A stretch of 64,000 nucleotides of DNA from Hordeum vulgare subsp. vulgare (lineage: Eukaryota > Streptophyta > Magnoliopsida > Poales > Poaceae). Where the stretch lies: the NCBI RefSeq assembly GCF_904849725.1, contig NC_058518.1:395237581-395301580 (forward strand). Reading direction: 5' to 3'. Positions 1 through 10,530 of this stretch are shown one piece after another (positions within the stretch are counted from its first letter, which is position 1; each line of letters starts with the position of its first letter). A program made the translations under genes and the position numbers. The notes under the pieces are model-generated. The model worked only from the letters and a program-made list of their open reading frames with translations, ran no database searches and was not told where the DNA came from.

Positions 1-2166
1 CTGCACAAGTAGAATTTAAGTTTGCTACAGTACCTAAGGAAGTGGTGCTTGCTTTCTCATACTAATGTTATCACGAGTTTCTGTTTAAGTTTCGTGTTGT
101 GAAGTTTTTAAGTTTTGGGTGAAGTTCTTATGGACAAAGAGATAAAGAGTGGCAAGATCTCAAGCTTGGGTATGACCAAGGCACCCCAAGAGATTCAAGG
201 ATGCCGTAAAAGCCTAAGCTTGGGGATGCCCCGATAAGGCATCCCCTCTCTCGTCTTCAATCCATCGGTAACGTTACTTGGGGCTATATTCTTATTCACC
301 ACATGTTATGTGTTTTTGCTTGGAGCGTCTTGTATCGTAGGAGTCTTTTATTTTTGTTGTGACACAATCATCCTTGCTGCACACCTAGAGAGAGAGACAT
401 GCACACACCGTGATTTTGTCGAGCTTCGCTTATATCTTTTGGTAGACAATTCAACTCACATGTGCTTCACTTATATCTTTTGAGCTAGATACTTTTGCTC
501 TATGTGCTTCACTTATATCTTTCAGAGCACAGCGGTGCATGGCTTGTTAGTTGATCTATGCTTTGAAAGTAATCTCAAAAGGGGTAGTTATCCAAAGGGA
601 TACGAAAACTTCCACCTTCATGTGCATTGAATAGTTAGATAAGTTTGATTCATCTCAATTAGTTTTGAGTTGTAGTTTTGGTAATATTGAAGTTATGCTA
701 GAAAGGTGTTGTGGATCTAGAAATACTTGTGTTGAAGTTAGTGATTCCCATAGCATGCACATATGGTGAACCGCTATGTGATGAAATCTGAGCATGATTA
801 GTATATTATTGTCATCCTTTGCGTGGCGGTCGGGATCGCGATATGGTTTATACCTACCAACCCTTCCCCGAGGAGTATGCGTTGAATGCTTTGTTTCGAT
901 TACTAAAAAACCTTTTGCAACAAGTATATGAGTTCTTCATGACTAATGTTGAGTCCATGGTTTAGATGCACTTTCACCTTCCACCATCACTATCTTCTTA
1001 GTGTCGTGCAACTTTCGCCGGTGCACAAAACCCACCATTAGCCTCCCTCAAAATAGCCACCATACCTACCTACTATAGCTTTTTCAAAGTCATTCCGGGA
1101 TATATTGCCATGCAACTACCACCATGACATGTGCCACCACATCTACATTGCCATTGCATGATCGTAAGATAGATAGCATGATGTTTCCATTAATGTCTAT
1201 GCCATGCTAGATCATTGCCACGGTACACTACCGAAGGCATTCCATATAGAGTCATTCTTGCTCTAAGTTTTGAGTTGAAAGTGTGATGATCATCATTAAT
1301 GGAGCATTGTCCCATTTGAGGAAATAAAAGAGGCCAAAGAAGCCCACTAAAAAAAAGAGGCCAAAGAGCCCACCAAAAAAGAGAGAAAAAGAGACAAGGG
1401 ACAATGCTACCACTTTTTCCACACTTGTTCATATTAAGCACCATGATCTTCATGATTGAGAGTCTCTTGTTTTGTCACCACCATATAGCTAGTGGGAAAT
1501 ATTCATTATATAACTTGGCTTGTATATGATAGGCTTCCTCAAAATTGCCTTAGGTCTTCGTGAGCAAGCAAGTTGGATGCACACCCACTAGTTTTCTTTA
1601 AGAGCTTTCACATACTCGTAGCTCTAGTGCATCATTTGTATGGCAATCCCTACTCATTCACATTGATATCTATTGATGAGCATCTCCACAGCTCATTGAT
1701 ATGCCTAGTTAATGTGACTATCTTCTCCTTTTTTGTCTTGCAACCTCCATCACACTCCACGCCATCTATAGTGCTAAAACCATGGCTCACGCTCATGTAT
1801 TGCATGAGAGTTGAAAAGGTTTGAGAAAGTAAAGGTGTGAAACAATTACTTGGCCAATATCGGGGTTGTGCATGATTTAAATTCGTTGTGCAATGATGAT
1901 AGAGCATAGCCAGACTATATGCTTTTGTAGGGATAACTTTCTTTTGGCCTTGTTATTTTGAAAGTTCATGATTACCTTGCTAGTTTGCTTGAATTATTAT
2001 TGTTTCCACGTCAATAGCAAACTATTGTTTTGAATCTAATGGATCTGAACATTCACGTCACAGGAGTTACAAAGGACATCTATGCTAGGTAGCATGAAAG
2101 CATCAAAAATTCATTCTTTATCACTTCCCAACTCGAGAACGAGCAGGAGTTAAGCTTGGGGATGCT
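1..2166 (+). mobile_element. 3' internal (non-coding) part of a gypsy-type LTR retrotransposon
   Basis: No credible coding frame is present. The stretch ends with a purine-rich tract (around 2152-2166, containing AAGCTTGGGGATGCT) directly before an LTR that begins TGATACGTC, which is the layout of a retrotransposon 3' end read on the + strand. A segment near 1310-1430 (repeated AAAGAGGCCAAAG blocks, then AGGGACAATGCT) reappears in reverse complement near 22380-22510, inside the element at 19924-27118. This places both in one Triticeae family (Sabrina/Fatima-like; the exact name is inferred). The 5' part lies outside the window. Confidence 0.7.
423..527. repeat. Short tandem repeat, about 42 bp unit, three copies
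   Basis: Three near copies of GCTTCACTTATATCTTT start at about 423, 463 and 507. They lie in the non-coding 3' internal part of the gypsy-type element, where such short repeats are common. Confidence 0.6.
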
Positions 2167-3742
2167 TGATACGTCTCAAACGTATCTATAATTTTTGACG
2201 GTTTCACGCTGTTATCTTGTTATCTTTGGATGTTTTATGTACCTTTTATATCTTTTTTGGAACTAACTTATTAATTCAGTGCCAAGTGCCAGTTCCTGTT
2301 TTTTCTATGTTTTTGGCTCTTTTCAGATCTGATTTTGGAACGGAGTCCAAACGGAATAAAATCCCCGAAATATTTTTTTCCCGAACGGAAGAAGATCAGG
2401 GGGCCTGTGGGCCAAGCCAGGTGGGCTCCAGGGAGCCCACAAGCCCCCACTCCGCCACCAGGGGGAGGCGGCGGTGGCAGGGCTTGTGGCCTCCCTGAGC
2501 GCCCCCTGACCTAGATCTTTGGCCTATATATTCCCTAAAATACAGCAAAAAACACGGGAGCCTCGAAAATACTTTTCCGCCGCCGCAAGCTTCCGTTTCC
2601 GCGAGATCTCATCTGGAGACCCTTCCCGGTGCCCTGCCGGAGGGGACTTTGGAGTTGGAGGGCTTCTTCATTATCTTCATCGCCCCTCCAATGACTCGTG
2701 AGTAGTTCACTTCAGACCTACGGGTCCGTAGTTAGTAGCTAGATGGCTTCTTCTCTCTCTTGGATCTTCAATACAAAGTTCTCCATGATCTTCATGGAGA
2801 TCTATCCAATGTAATCTTCTTTGGCGGTGTGTTTGTCGAGATCCGATGAATTGTGGATTTGTGATCAGATTAACTATGATATATATTTGAGTCTTTGGTG
2901 ATTTCTTATATGCATGATTTGATATCCTTGTAAGTCTCTGCGAGTCTTGGATTTTGTTTGGCCAACTAGATCTATGATTCTTGCAATGGGAGAAGTGCTT
3001 GGTTTTGGGTTCTACCATGTGGTGACCTTTCCCAGTGACAGTAGGGGCAGCAAGGCACACATTAAGTAGTTGCCATCAAGGGTAACAAGATGGGCTATGT
3101 CGTTGATATGAGATTGTCCATCTACATCATGTCATCTTGCTTAAGGCATTACTCTGTTCTTTTGGACTTAATACACTAGATGCATGCTGGATAGTGGTCG
3201 ACGTGTGGAGTAATAGTAGTAGATGCAGAAAGTATCAGTCTACTTGTTTTGGACATGATGCCTATAGATATAATCATTGCCTTAGATATCGTCACGACTT
3301 TGCGCGGTTCTATCAATTGCTCGACAGTAATTTGTTCACCCACCGTCTACTTGCTTTCATGAGATAAGCCACTAGTAAACACTACGGCCCCCGGGTCTAT
3401 TCACATCTATCGTTTACACCTCCGCTTTTACTTTGCTTTGTTACTTTGTTGCTTTCAGTTCTCACTTGGCGAACAATCTATAAGGCATTGACAACCCCTT
3501 CATAGCTTTGGGAGCAGGTTCTTTGTGTTTGTGCAGGCTCTTGTGATACTCCTCCACTGGATCGATACCTTGGTTCTCAAACTGAGGGAAATACTTACCA
3601 TCGCTGCGCTACATCACCCTTTCCGCTTAGAGGGAACACCAACACAAAGCTCCAAGGCCACGGGGGAAATCCTTTGCATATTTGCCTAGGAAGTCCCTTA
3701 AGGCGTAGCCGTAGCTGAAGGATTCCTGGTGCCGTCGACACA
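2167..3742 (+). mobile_element. Gypsy-type LTR (Fatima/Sabrina-like), with a PPT on the left and PBS-like sequence on the right
   Basis: The LTR begins TGATACGTCTCAAACG right after the purine tract of the upstream internal region and ends near 3742 in CA. It carries a possible TATA segment (GGCCTATATATTCC, about 2521-2534). The bases after it (TTTCTGGCGCCATTGG at 3747-3762) look like the primer-binding region that normally follows a 5' LTR; the same kind of sequence abuts the 5' LTR of the element at 19924-27118. So this single LTR has the 3' end of one internal domain on its left and the 5' start of another on its right. About 40 bp further on the sequence changes abruptly to a copia pol gene. 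The 3' boundary is inferred by analogy, to within about 5 bp. Confidence 0.7.
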
Positions 3743-3794
3743 CCTGTTTCTGGCGCCATTGGAAGGTATTTTCCATTAGCACAGCTGACATCAG

Positions 3795-5515
3795 GCGCCT
3801 GCACCAGCTAGAGATGAAGTTAATGATGATGATCATGACACTTCGGATCAAGTTGCTATTGAACCTCGAAGGTCAACAAGGGTACGTTCCGCACCAGAAT
3901 GGTACGGCAACCCTGTCATGGAAATCATGTTGTTGGACAACAGTGAACCTTCGAACTATGAAGAAGCGATGGTGGGCCCGGATTCCAACAAATGGCTTGA
4001 GGCCATGAAATGCGAGATAGGATCCATGTATGAGAACAAAGTATGGACTTTGGTGAACTTGCCCGATGATCGGCAAGCCATAGAAAATAAATGGATCTTC
4101 AAGAAGAAGACTGACGCAGATGGTAATGTGACCATCTATAAGGCTCGACTTGTCGCTAAGGGTTATCGAAAAATTCAAGGGATTGACTACGATGAGACCT
4201 TCTTACCCGTCGCAACGTTGAAGTCGGTCCGGATCATGTTAGCAATTGCCGCATTTTATGATTATGAAATCTGGCAAATGGACGTCAAAACAGCATTCCT
4301 AAACGACTTTCTTAAAGAAGAATTGTATATGATACAGCCGGAAGGTTTTGTCGATCCTAGCAATGCTAACAAGGTATGCAAGCTCCAGCGCTCCACCTAT
4401 GGGCTGGTGCAAGCATCTCGGAGTTGGAACATTCGCTTTGATGAGGTGATCAAAGTGTTTGGGTTTATACAGACTTATGGAGAAGCCTGTATTTACAAGA
4501 AAGTGAGTGGGAGATCTGTAGTGTGATATGATATGTGGATGACATATTGTTGATGGGAAATGATATAGAACTATTGGAAAGCATCAAGGCCTATTTGAAT
4601 AAGAGTTTTTCGATGAAGAACCTTGGAGAAGCTGCTTATATATTAGGCATCAAGATCTATAGAGATAGATCGAGACGCCTCATAGGTCTTTCACAGAGCA
4701 CATACCTTGACAAGATATTGAAGAAGTTCAATATGTAGAAGGCTAAGGGGTTCTTGCTTGTATTGCAAGGTGTGAGGTTGAGTGCGACTCAATGACCGAC
4801 CAAGACGGAAGATAGAGAAAAGATGAGTATCGTCCCCTATGCTTCAGCCATAGGCTCTATCATGTATGCCATGCTATGTACCAGACCTGATGTGAACCTT
4901 GCCATAAGTTTGGTAGGGAGGTACCAGAGTGATCCAGGAGTGGATCACTGGACAGCGGTCAAGAATATCCTAAAGTACCTCCTGAAAAGGACTAAAGATA
5001 TGTTTCTCGTTTATGGAGGTGTCGAAGAGATCGTCGTAAAGGGTTACATCGATGCTAGCTTCGATACAAATCCGGATGACTCCAAGTCACAAACCGAATA
5101 CATGTACATTTTGAATAATGGGACAGTTAGCTGGTGCAGTTGCAAGCAAAGCATCATGGCGGCATCTACATGTGAAGCGGAGTACATAGCTTCTTTGGAA
5201 GCAGCACAGGAAGGAGTCTGGATGAAGGAGTTCATCACCGACCTAGGAGTGATTCCAAGTGCATCGGGCCCGATGACTCTATTCTGTGACAACACTGGAG
5301 CTATTGCTATTGCAAGGGAGCCCAGGTTTCACAAGAAGACCAAGCACATCAAGCACCGCTTCAACTCCATACATGGATACATCCAGGATGGAGATATAGA
5401 TATTTGTAAAGTACATACGGATCTGAATGTCGTAGACCCATTGACTAAACCTCTTCCTCGGGCAAAGCATGATCAGCACCAGAACTCTATGGGTGTTCGA
5501 TTCATCACAACGTAA
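3795..5515 (+). pseudogene. Ty1/copia pol remnant: reverse transcriptase and RNase H (Angela/BARE/WIS type)
   Basis: Three overlapping open pieces (3918-4526, 4535-4738, 4823-5515) read as one copia polyprotein C-terminus. The first holds the RT start, with KWIFKKKTDADGNV and QMDVKTAFLN carrying a catalytic Asp. A VDD signature (YVDD box) lies at about 4535-4545. The last piece carries RNase H, with SWCSCKQSIMAASTCEAEY and FCDNTGAI. In life this enzyme copies element RNA into DNA inside virus-like particles. The frame is broken near 4526, at a TAG near 4736, and near 4813, so it cannot make a full protein. Gag, protease and integrase are missing: the left edge at about 3790 is an abrupt junction to gypsy sequence. 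A purine tract (AAGTGGGAGAC, 5537-5547) and the 3' LTR follow directly. Confidence 0.93.
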
Positions 5516-6881
5516 CTAGATTATTGACTATAGTGCAAGTGGGAGACTGTTGGAAATATGCCCTAGAGGCAATAATAAAGTTGGTATTATTATGTTTCCA
5601 GTTCATGATAATTGTCTATTATTCATGCTACCATTGTATTAACCGAAAACCGTAATACATGTGTGAATATATAGATCACAATGTGTCCCTAGTGAGCCTC
5701 TAGTTGGCTAGCTCGCTGATCAATGGATGATCATGGTTTCTTGATCATGGACATTGAATGTCATTGATAACGGGATCACATCATTGGGGAATGATGTGAT
5801 GGACAAGACCCAATCCTAAGCATAGCACTGGATCATGTTGTTTGTCTACTAAAGCTTTTCTAATGTCAAGTATCATTTCCTTAGACCGTGAGATTGTGCA
5901 ACTCCCGGACACCATAGGAGTGCTTTGGGTGTACCAAACGTCACAACATAACTGGGTGATTATAAAGGTGCACTATGGGTGTCTTCGAAAGTGTCTATTG
6001 GGTTGTACGAATCGAGACCGGGATTTGTCACTCCGTGTGACGGAGAGGTATCTTTGGGCCCACTCGGTAATCCATCATCATACTGAGCTCAGTGTGACTA
6101 AGGAGTTAGTCATGGGATGATGTGTTATGGAACGAGTAAAGAGACTTGCCGGTAACGAGATTGAACAAGGTATAGGAATATCGACGAACGAATCTCGGGC
6201 AAGCATCATACCGGTAGACAAAGGGAATTGCATACGGGGTTGATTGAATCCTTGACATCGTGGTTCATCCGATGATATTATCGTGGAACATGTGGGAACC
6301 AACATGGATATCCAGACCCCGCTATTGGTTATTGGCCGGAGAGATGTCTCGATCATGTCTGCATGTCTCCCAAACCCGCACGGTCTACACACTTAAGGTT
6401 CGATGACACTAGGGTTATATGGGATTAGTGTACATGGTTACCGAAGGTTGTTTGGAGTCCCGGGTGAGATCCTGGACATCACGAGGAGCTCCGAAATGGT
6501 CTGGAGGTAAATATTGATAGATAGGATGAGAGGTTTTGGACACTGAAAATGTTTTGGGCATCACCGGTGTTAGAGCATATATCTCCATATGTGGTTTTGG
6601 TAATTGATGACAATTCCTATGGACTAATGGTTGTCTTAAGTTATATTTATAGGATTTGTCCATAGGCACTTCTTGAAGTCCATCTGTAGGGTTCAAGGAG
6701 TTTATATGATGACCAAGGTGGTATTCAAGGTATTATCCAAAGAATGGTCATAGAGACACAAGGTTGATCAAGATCTCAGACAAAGAATAAATCAAGATGA
6801 TCAACACACAAAGCGTACAAGATGTACCGAGAGGGATCAAGTGATCCCATGGTATGGTAAGCATTGTCCATTACGTGTTTG

Positions 6882-8701
6882 TGTTGGAATTATGCCCTAG
6901 AGGCAATAATAAATATAGTTATTATTATAATTCCTGTATCAAGATAATCGTTTATTATCCATGCTATAATTGTATTGAATGAAGACTCATTTACATGTGT
7001 GGATACATAGACAAAACACCGTCCCTAGCAAGCCTCTAGTTGGCTAGCCAGTTGATCAAAGATAGTCAGTGTCTTCTGATTATGAACAAAGTGTTGTTGC
7101 TTGATAACTGGATCACGTCATTAGGAGAATCACGTGATGGACTAGACCCAAACTAATAGACGTAGCATGTTGATCGTGTCATTTTGTTGCTACTGTTTTC
7201 TGCGTGTCAAGTATTTATTCCTATGACCATGAGATCATATAACTCACTGACACCGGAGGAATGCTTTGTGTGTATCAAACGTCGCAACGTAACTGGGTGA
7301 CTATAAAGATGCTCTACACGTATCTTCGAAGGTGTTAGTTGAGTTAGTATGGATCAAGACTGGGATTTGTCACTCCGTGTGACGGAGAGGTATCTCAGGG
7401 CCCACTCGGTAATACAACATCACACACAAGCCTTGCAAGCAATGTAACTTAGTGTAAGTTGCGGGATCTTGTATTACGGAACGAGTAAAGAGACTTGCCG
7501 GTAAACGAGATTGAAATAGGTATGCGGATACTGACGATCGAATCTCGGGCAAGTAACATACCGAAGGACAAAGGGAATGACATACGGGATTATATGAATC
7601 CTTGGCACTGAGGTTCAAACGATAAGATCTTCGTAGAATATGTAGGATCCAATATGGGCTTCTAGGTCCCGCTATTGGATATTGACCGAGGAGTGTCTCG
7701 GGTCATGTCTACATAGTTCTTGAACCCGCAGGGTATGAACACTTAAGGTTCGACGTTGTTTTATGCGTATTTGAGTTATATGGTTGGTTACTGAATTTTG
7801 TTCGGAGTCCCGGATGAGATCACGGACATCACGAGGGTTTCCGGAATGGTCCGGAAACGAAGATTGATATATAGGATGACCTCATTTGATTACCGGAAGG
7901 TTTTCGGAGTTACCGGGAATGTATCGGGAATGACGAATGGGTTCCGGGAGTTCACCGGGGGGGCAACCCACCCTGGGGAAGCCCATAGGCCTTGAGGGTG
8001 GCACACCAGCCCTTAGTGGGCTGGTGGGACAGCCCAAAAGGGCCCTATGCGCCTAGGAAAGAAAATCAAAGAGAAAAATAAAATAAAAGAGGAGGTGGGA
8101 AGGGAAGGAAGGACTCCCACCCACCAAACCAAGTCCAACTCGGTTTGGGGGGGGAGCCTTCCCCCTTGGACTCGGCCGACCCCCTTGGGGCTCCTTGAGA
8201 CCCAAGGCAAGGTCCCCTCCCTCCCACCTATATATACGGAGGTTTTAGGGCTGATTTGAGATGACTTTTCCACGGCAGCCCGACCACATACCTCCACGGT
8301 TTTTCCTCTAGATCGCGTTTCTGCGGAGCTCGGGCGGAGCCCTGCTGAGACAAGGTCATCACCAACCTCCGGAGCATCGTCACGCTGCCGGAGAACTCTT
8401 CTACCTCTCCGTCTCTCTTGCTGGATCAAGAAGGCCGAGATCATCGTCGAGCTGTACGTGTGCTGAACGCGGAGGTGCCATCCGTTCGGTACTAGATCGT
8501 GGGACTGATCGCGGGATTGTTCGCGGGGCGGATCGAGGGACGTGAGGACGTTCCACTACATCAACCACGTTCACTAACGCTTCTGCTGTACGATCTACAA
8601 GGGTACGTAGATCACTCATCCCCTCTCGTAGATGGACATCACCATGATAGGTCTTCGTGCGCGTAGGAAAATTTTTGTTTCCCATGCGATGTTACCCAAC
8701 A
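6882..8701 (+). mobile_element. Solo LTR, BARE1/WIS copia type, 1820 bp, TSD GTTTG
   Basis: It begins TGTTGGAATTATGCCC and ends GTTACCCAACA, with perfect 5-bp duplications GTTTG at 6877-6881 and 8702-8706. The length suits BARE1-type LTRs. A TATA-like CTATATATAC lies at 8228-8237, followed by a GC-rich transcribed leader, as in the promoter of this family. No internal domain is present, so it most likely arose by recombination between the two LTRs of a full element. Confidence 0.95.
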
Positions 8702-9488
8702 GTTTGTGTACTAACCCATGGTCTTCGTGAGAGTTCTATGTGTGGGTTAGGTGTGTTTCCATGGTCTTGCGTCAAAAGGAAGATCTCATACAACCCATGA
8801 AGGATGACGTCAAGTGGTGATCGTCATCAAGATTGCGGTGTGCAAGTTCAAGAGGATCAACACGAATATATCGTGCTTGAAGCTTGCCGTCCATTGTGGT
8901 GGCAATGGACTTGTGAAGATATGCTGAAGAGTGGCTCACCCATAGTGAGTATGGGGGAGAAATCAACTAGTCTTCATCAAGACAACGCAATCAAGAAAGG
9001 TGGTCCATCTTGAGGAAGCCAAGATCATCATCATCTAGCTCAAGAGGTCGAGGTGCAAGGTATAGGTTTGCCCTTGATAGGTTTTCTGTTTAGGATAGAA
9101 TGTTGTACTGTCAAGGGGGGCTCTCAAGTGATTAGCTTGATCATATCGTTCGTTGAGAGCTCAAACCATTTGCATCCTTGCATCATACTTCTTGGTTCTT
9201 ATTTGGTGTTTCTCTTTGTGAGTTTTAGAGCTTATGGTCATCTTCATGACAAGCTCGAGTTCATCGAAAATGGAGTCCATATGCAACTACTATGATGTTT
9301 TCGATGTTGGAGTTTTTGCCGGTTCTTCATTCATAGAGGTCTCACATCTCTAGATCATTGTCATTTTCATAACAGCATGGTCTTAAGATTTCCTCGATTG
9401 GGTTTGGATAGCGCTTGTCGTCCTGAATCCAACAAGCTTGGGTTTGCTCAATTCAGAGCTTGTATGTGAAAGTTATGGTTGTTTCAAT

Positions 9489-9830
9489 GGCGAGCGGTAG
9501 TACCCCTGGACCTAGCGGTAGTACCGCTGGCCCTAGCGGTAGTACCGATAGAGCTGGCGGTAGTACCGTTGTGCTGGCGGTAGTACCGCCCCTGGTCAGC
9601 GGTAGTACCGCTCCAGGAGCTTAGTACCGCCTTCCTAGCGGTTGTACTTCGTCGGACCTATTTGCGAAGACTTTCTTGGCGGTGGTTGGCCCGGTAGTAC
9701 TTTGCGCTACCATGGGCTCAACGGTAGTACCGCTGCAGGATCAGCGGTAGTACCGCTGCAGCCAGCAGTAGTACCGCTGGAGGGTCAGCGGCAGTACCGC
9801 TGCAGCCAGGGGTAGTACCGCTGGACTCGG
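9489..9830. repeat. Array of the palindromic motif AGCGGTAGTACCGCT inside an LTR
   Basis: More than a dozen full or partial copies of GCGGTAGTACCGC are spaced about 17-40 bp apart just upstream of the LTR TATA box. The core GGTACTACC/GGTAGTACC is near-palindromic, so each copy can form a short hairpin. The same motif recurs near 60280-60610 and 63000-63620 in relatives of this LTR family. Confidence 0.85.
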
Positions 9831-9867
9831 GCTGTAAATGGGGGTAACGGTCTGATTCCTCCCCCCA

Positions 9868-9877
9868 CTATATAAAG
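9868..9877 (+). promoter_or_regulatory. TATA box of the LTR promoter
   Basis: CTATATAAAG follows a C-rich stretch and sits about 40 bp after the GGTAGTACCGC array. The reverse-oriented LTR at 59507-60914 has the matching sequence (TTTATATAGTGGGGG near 60221). Use as a promoter is inferred from position. Confidence 0.6.
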
Positions 9878-10408
9878 GGGGTCTTCTTCCCCCTTGGTCT
9901 TATCCATTCGTTGAGCTCTTGTTCTACCTCCATTGTTGACATTCTTAGAGCTTGCTAACTCTCAATCCCTCCAATGATTCTTGCTTGTTCTTGAGGGAAA
10001 AGAGAGAGGAGATCTAGATCCACATCTCCACCAATCACTTTCTCCTCTATCTGAGGGGAACCCCTTGGATCTAGATCTTGGAGTTCTTTGTGTGCTCCTT
10101 GTTATTCCTCTCATATTTCTCCATAGCTTTCGTTGTTGTGGAGGGATTTGAGTGTGAGGGACTTGACCACTTCGTGTGTTCTTGCCATTGCATTGGTTGC
10201 ATCGGTTTGAGTTCTCCACGGTGATACGTGGAAGTGAAGTTTGAGAAGCTTATTACCTTTGGTACTTAGTACCCTAGATATTGTTCTTCATGGATGCTTT
10301 GGCGTCCTAGAAGCTTGGTGGTATCTCGGAGCTCAATCATTGTGGTGTGAAGCTCCGGGCGAGCGTCGGGGTCTCCAATTAGGTTGTGGAGATTGCCCGA
10401 GCAATTTG

Positions 10409-10530
10409 TACGGGTACCGGTAACCGCCCCCAAGGGTTGCCACGTGTACGGGTTCGGTGACCGCCCCAAGGTTTGCCATTTGTACGGGTTCGGTGACCGC
10501 CCTCAAGGGTCCCTTAGTGGAATCACGACA
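10409..10530. repeat. Tandem repeat, about 43 bp unit, three copies
   Basis: Three units containing TGTACGGGTTCGGTGACCGCC or close variants, each followed by CCAAGG, lie inside the insertion at 6568-10936. No function is visible. Confidence 0.7.

Noticed and set aside
8013..8444. 143-codon minus-strand frame in the BARE solo LTR
   Set aside because: Antisense to the GC-rich LTR leader; similar antisense frames occur at 58102-58635 and 58370-58714 in the related LTR.
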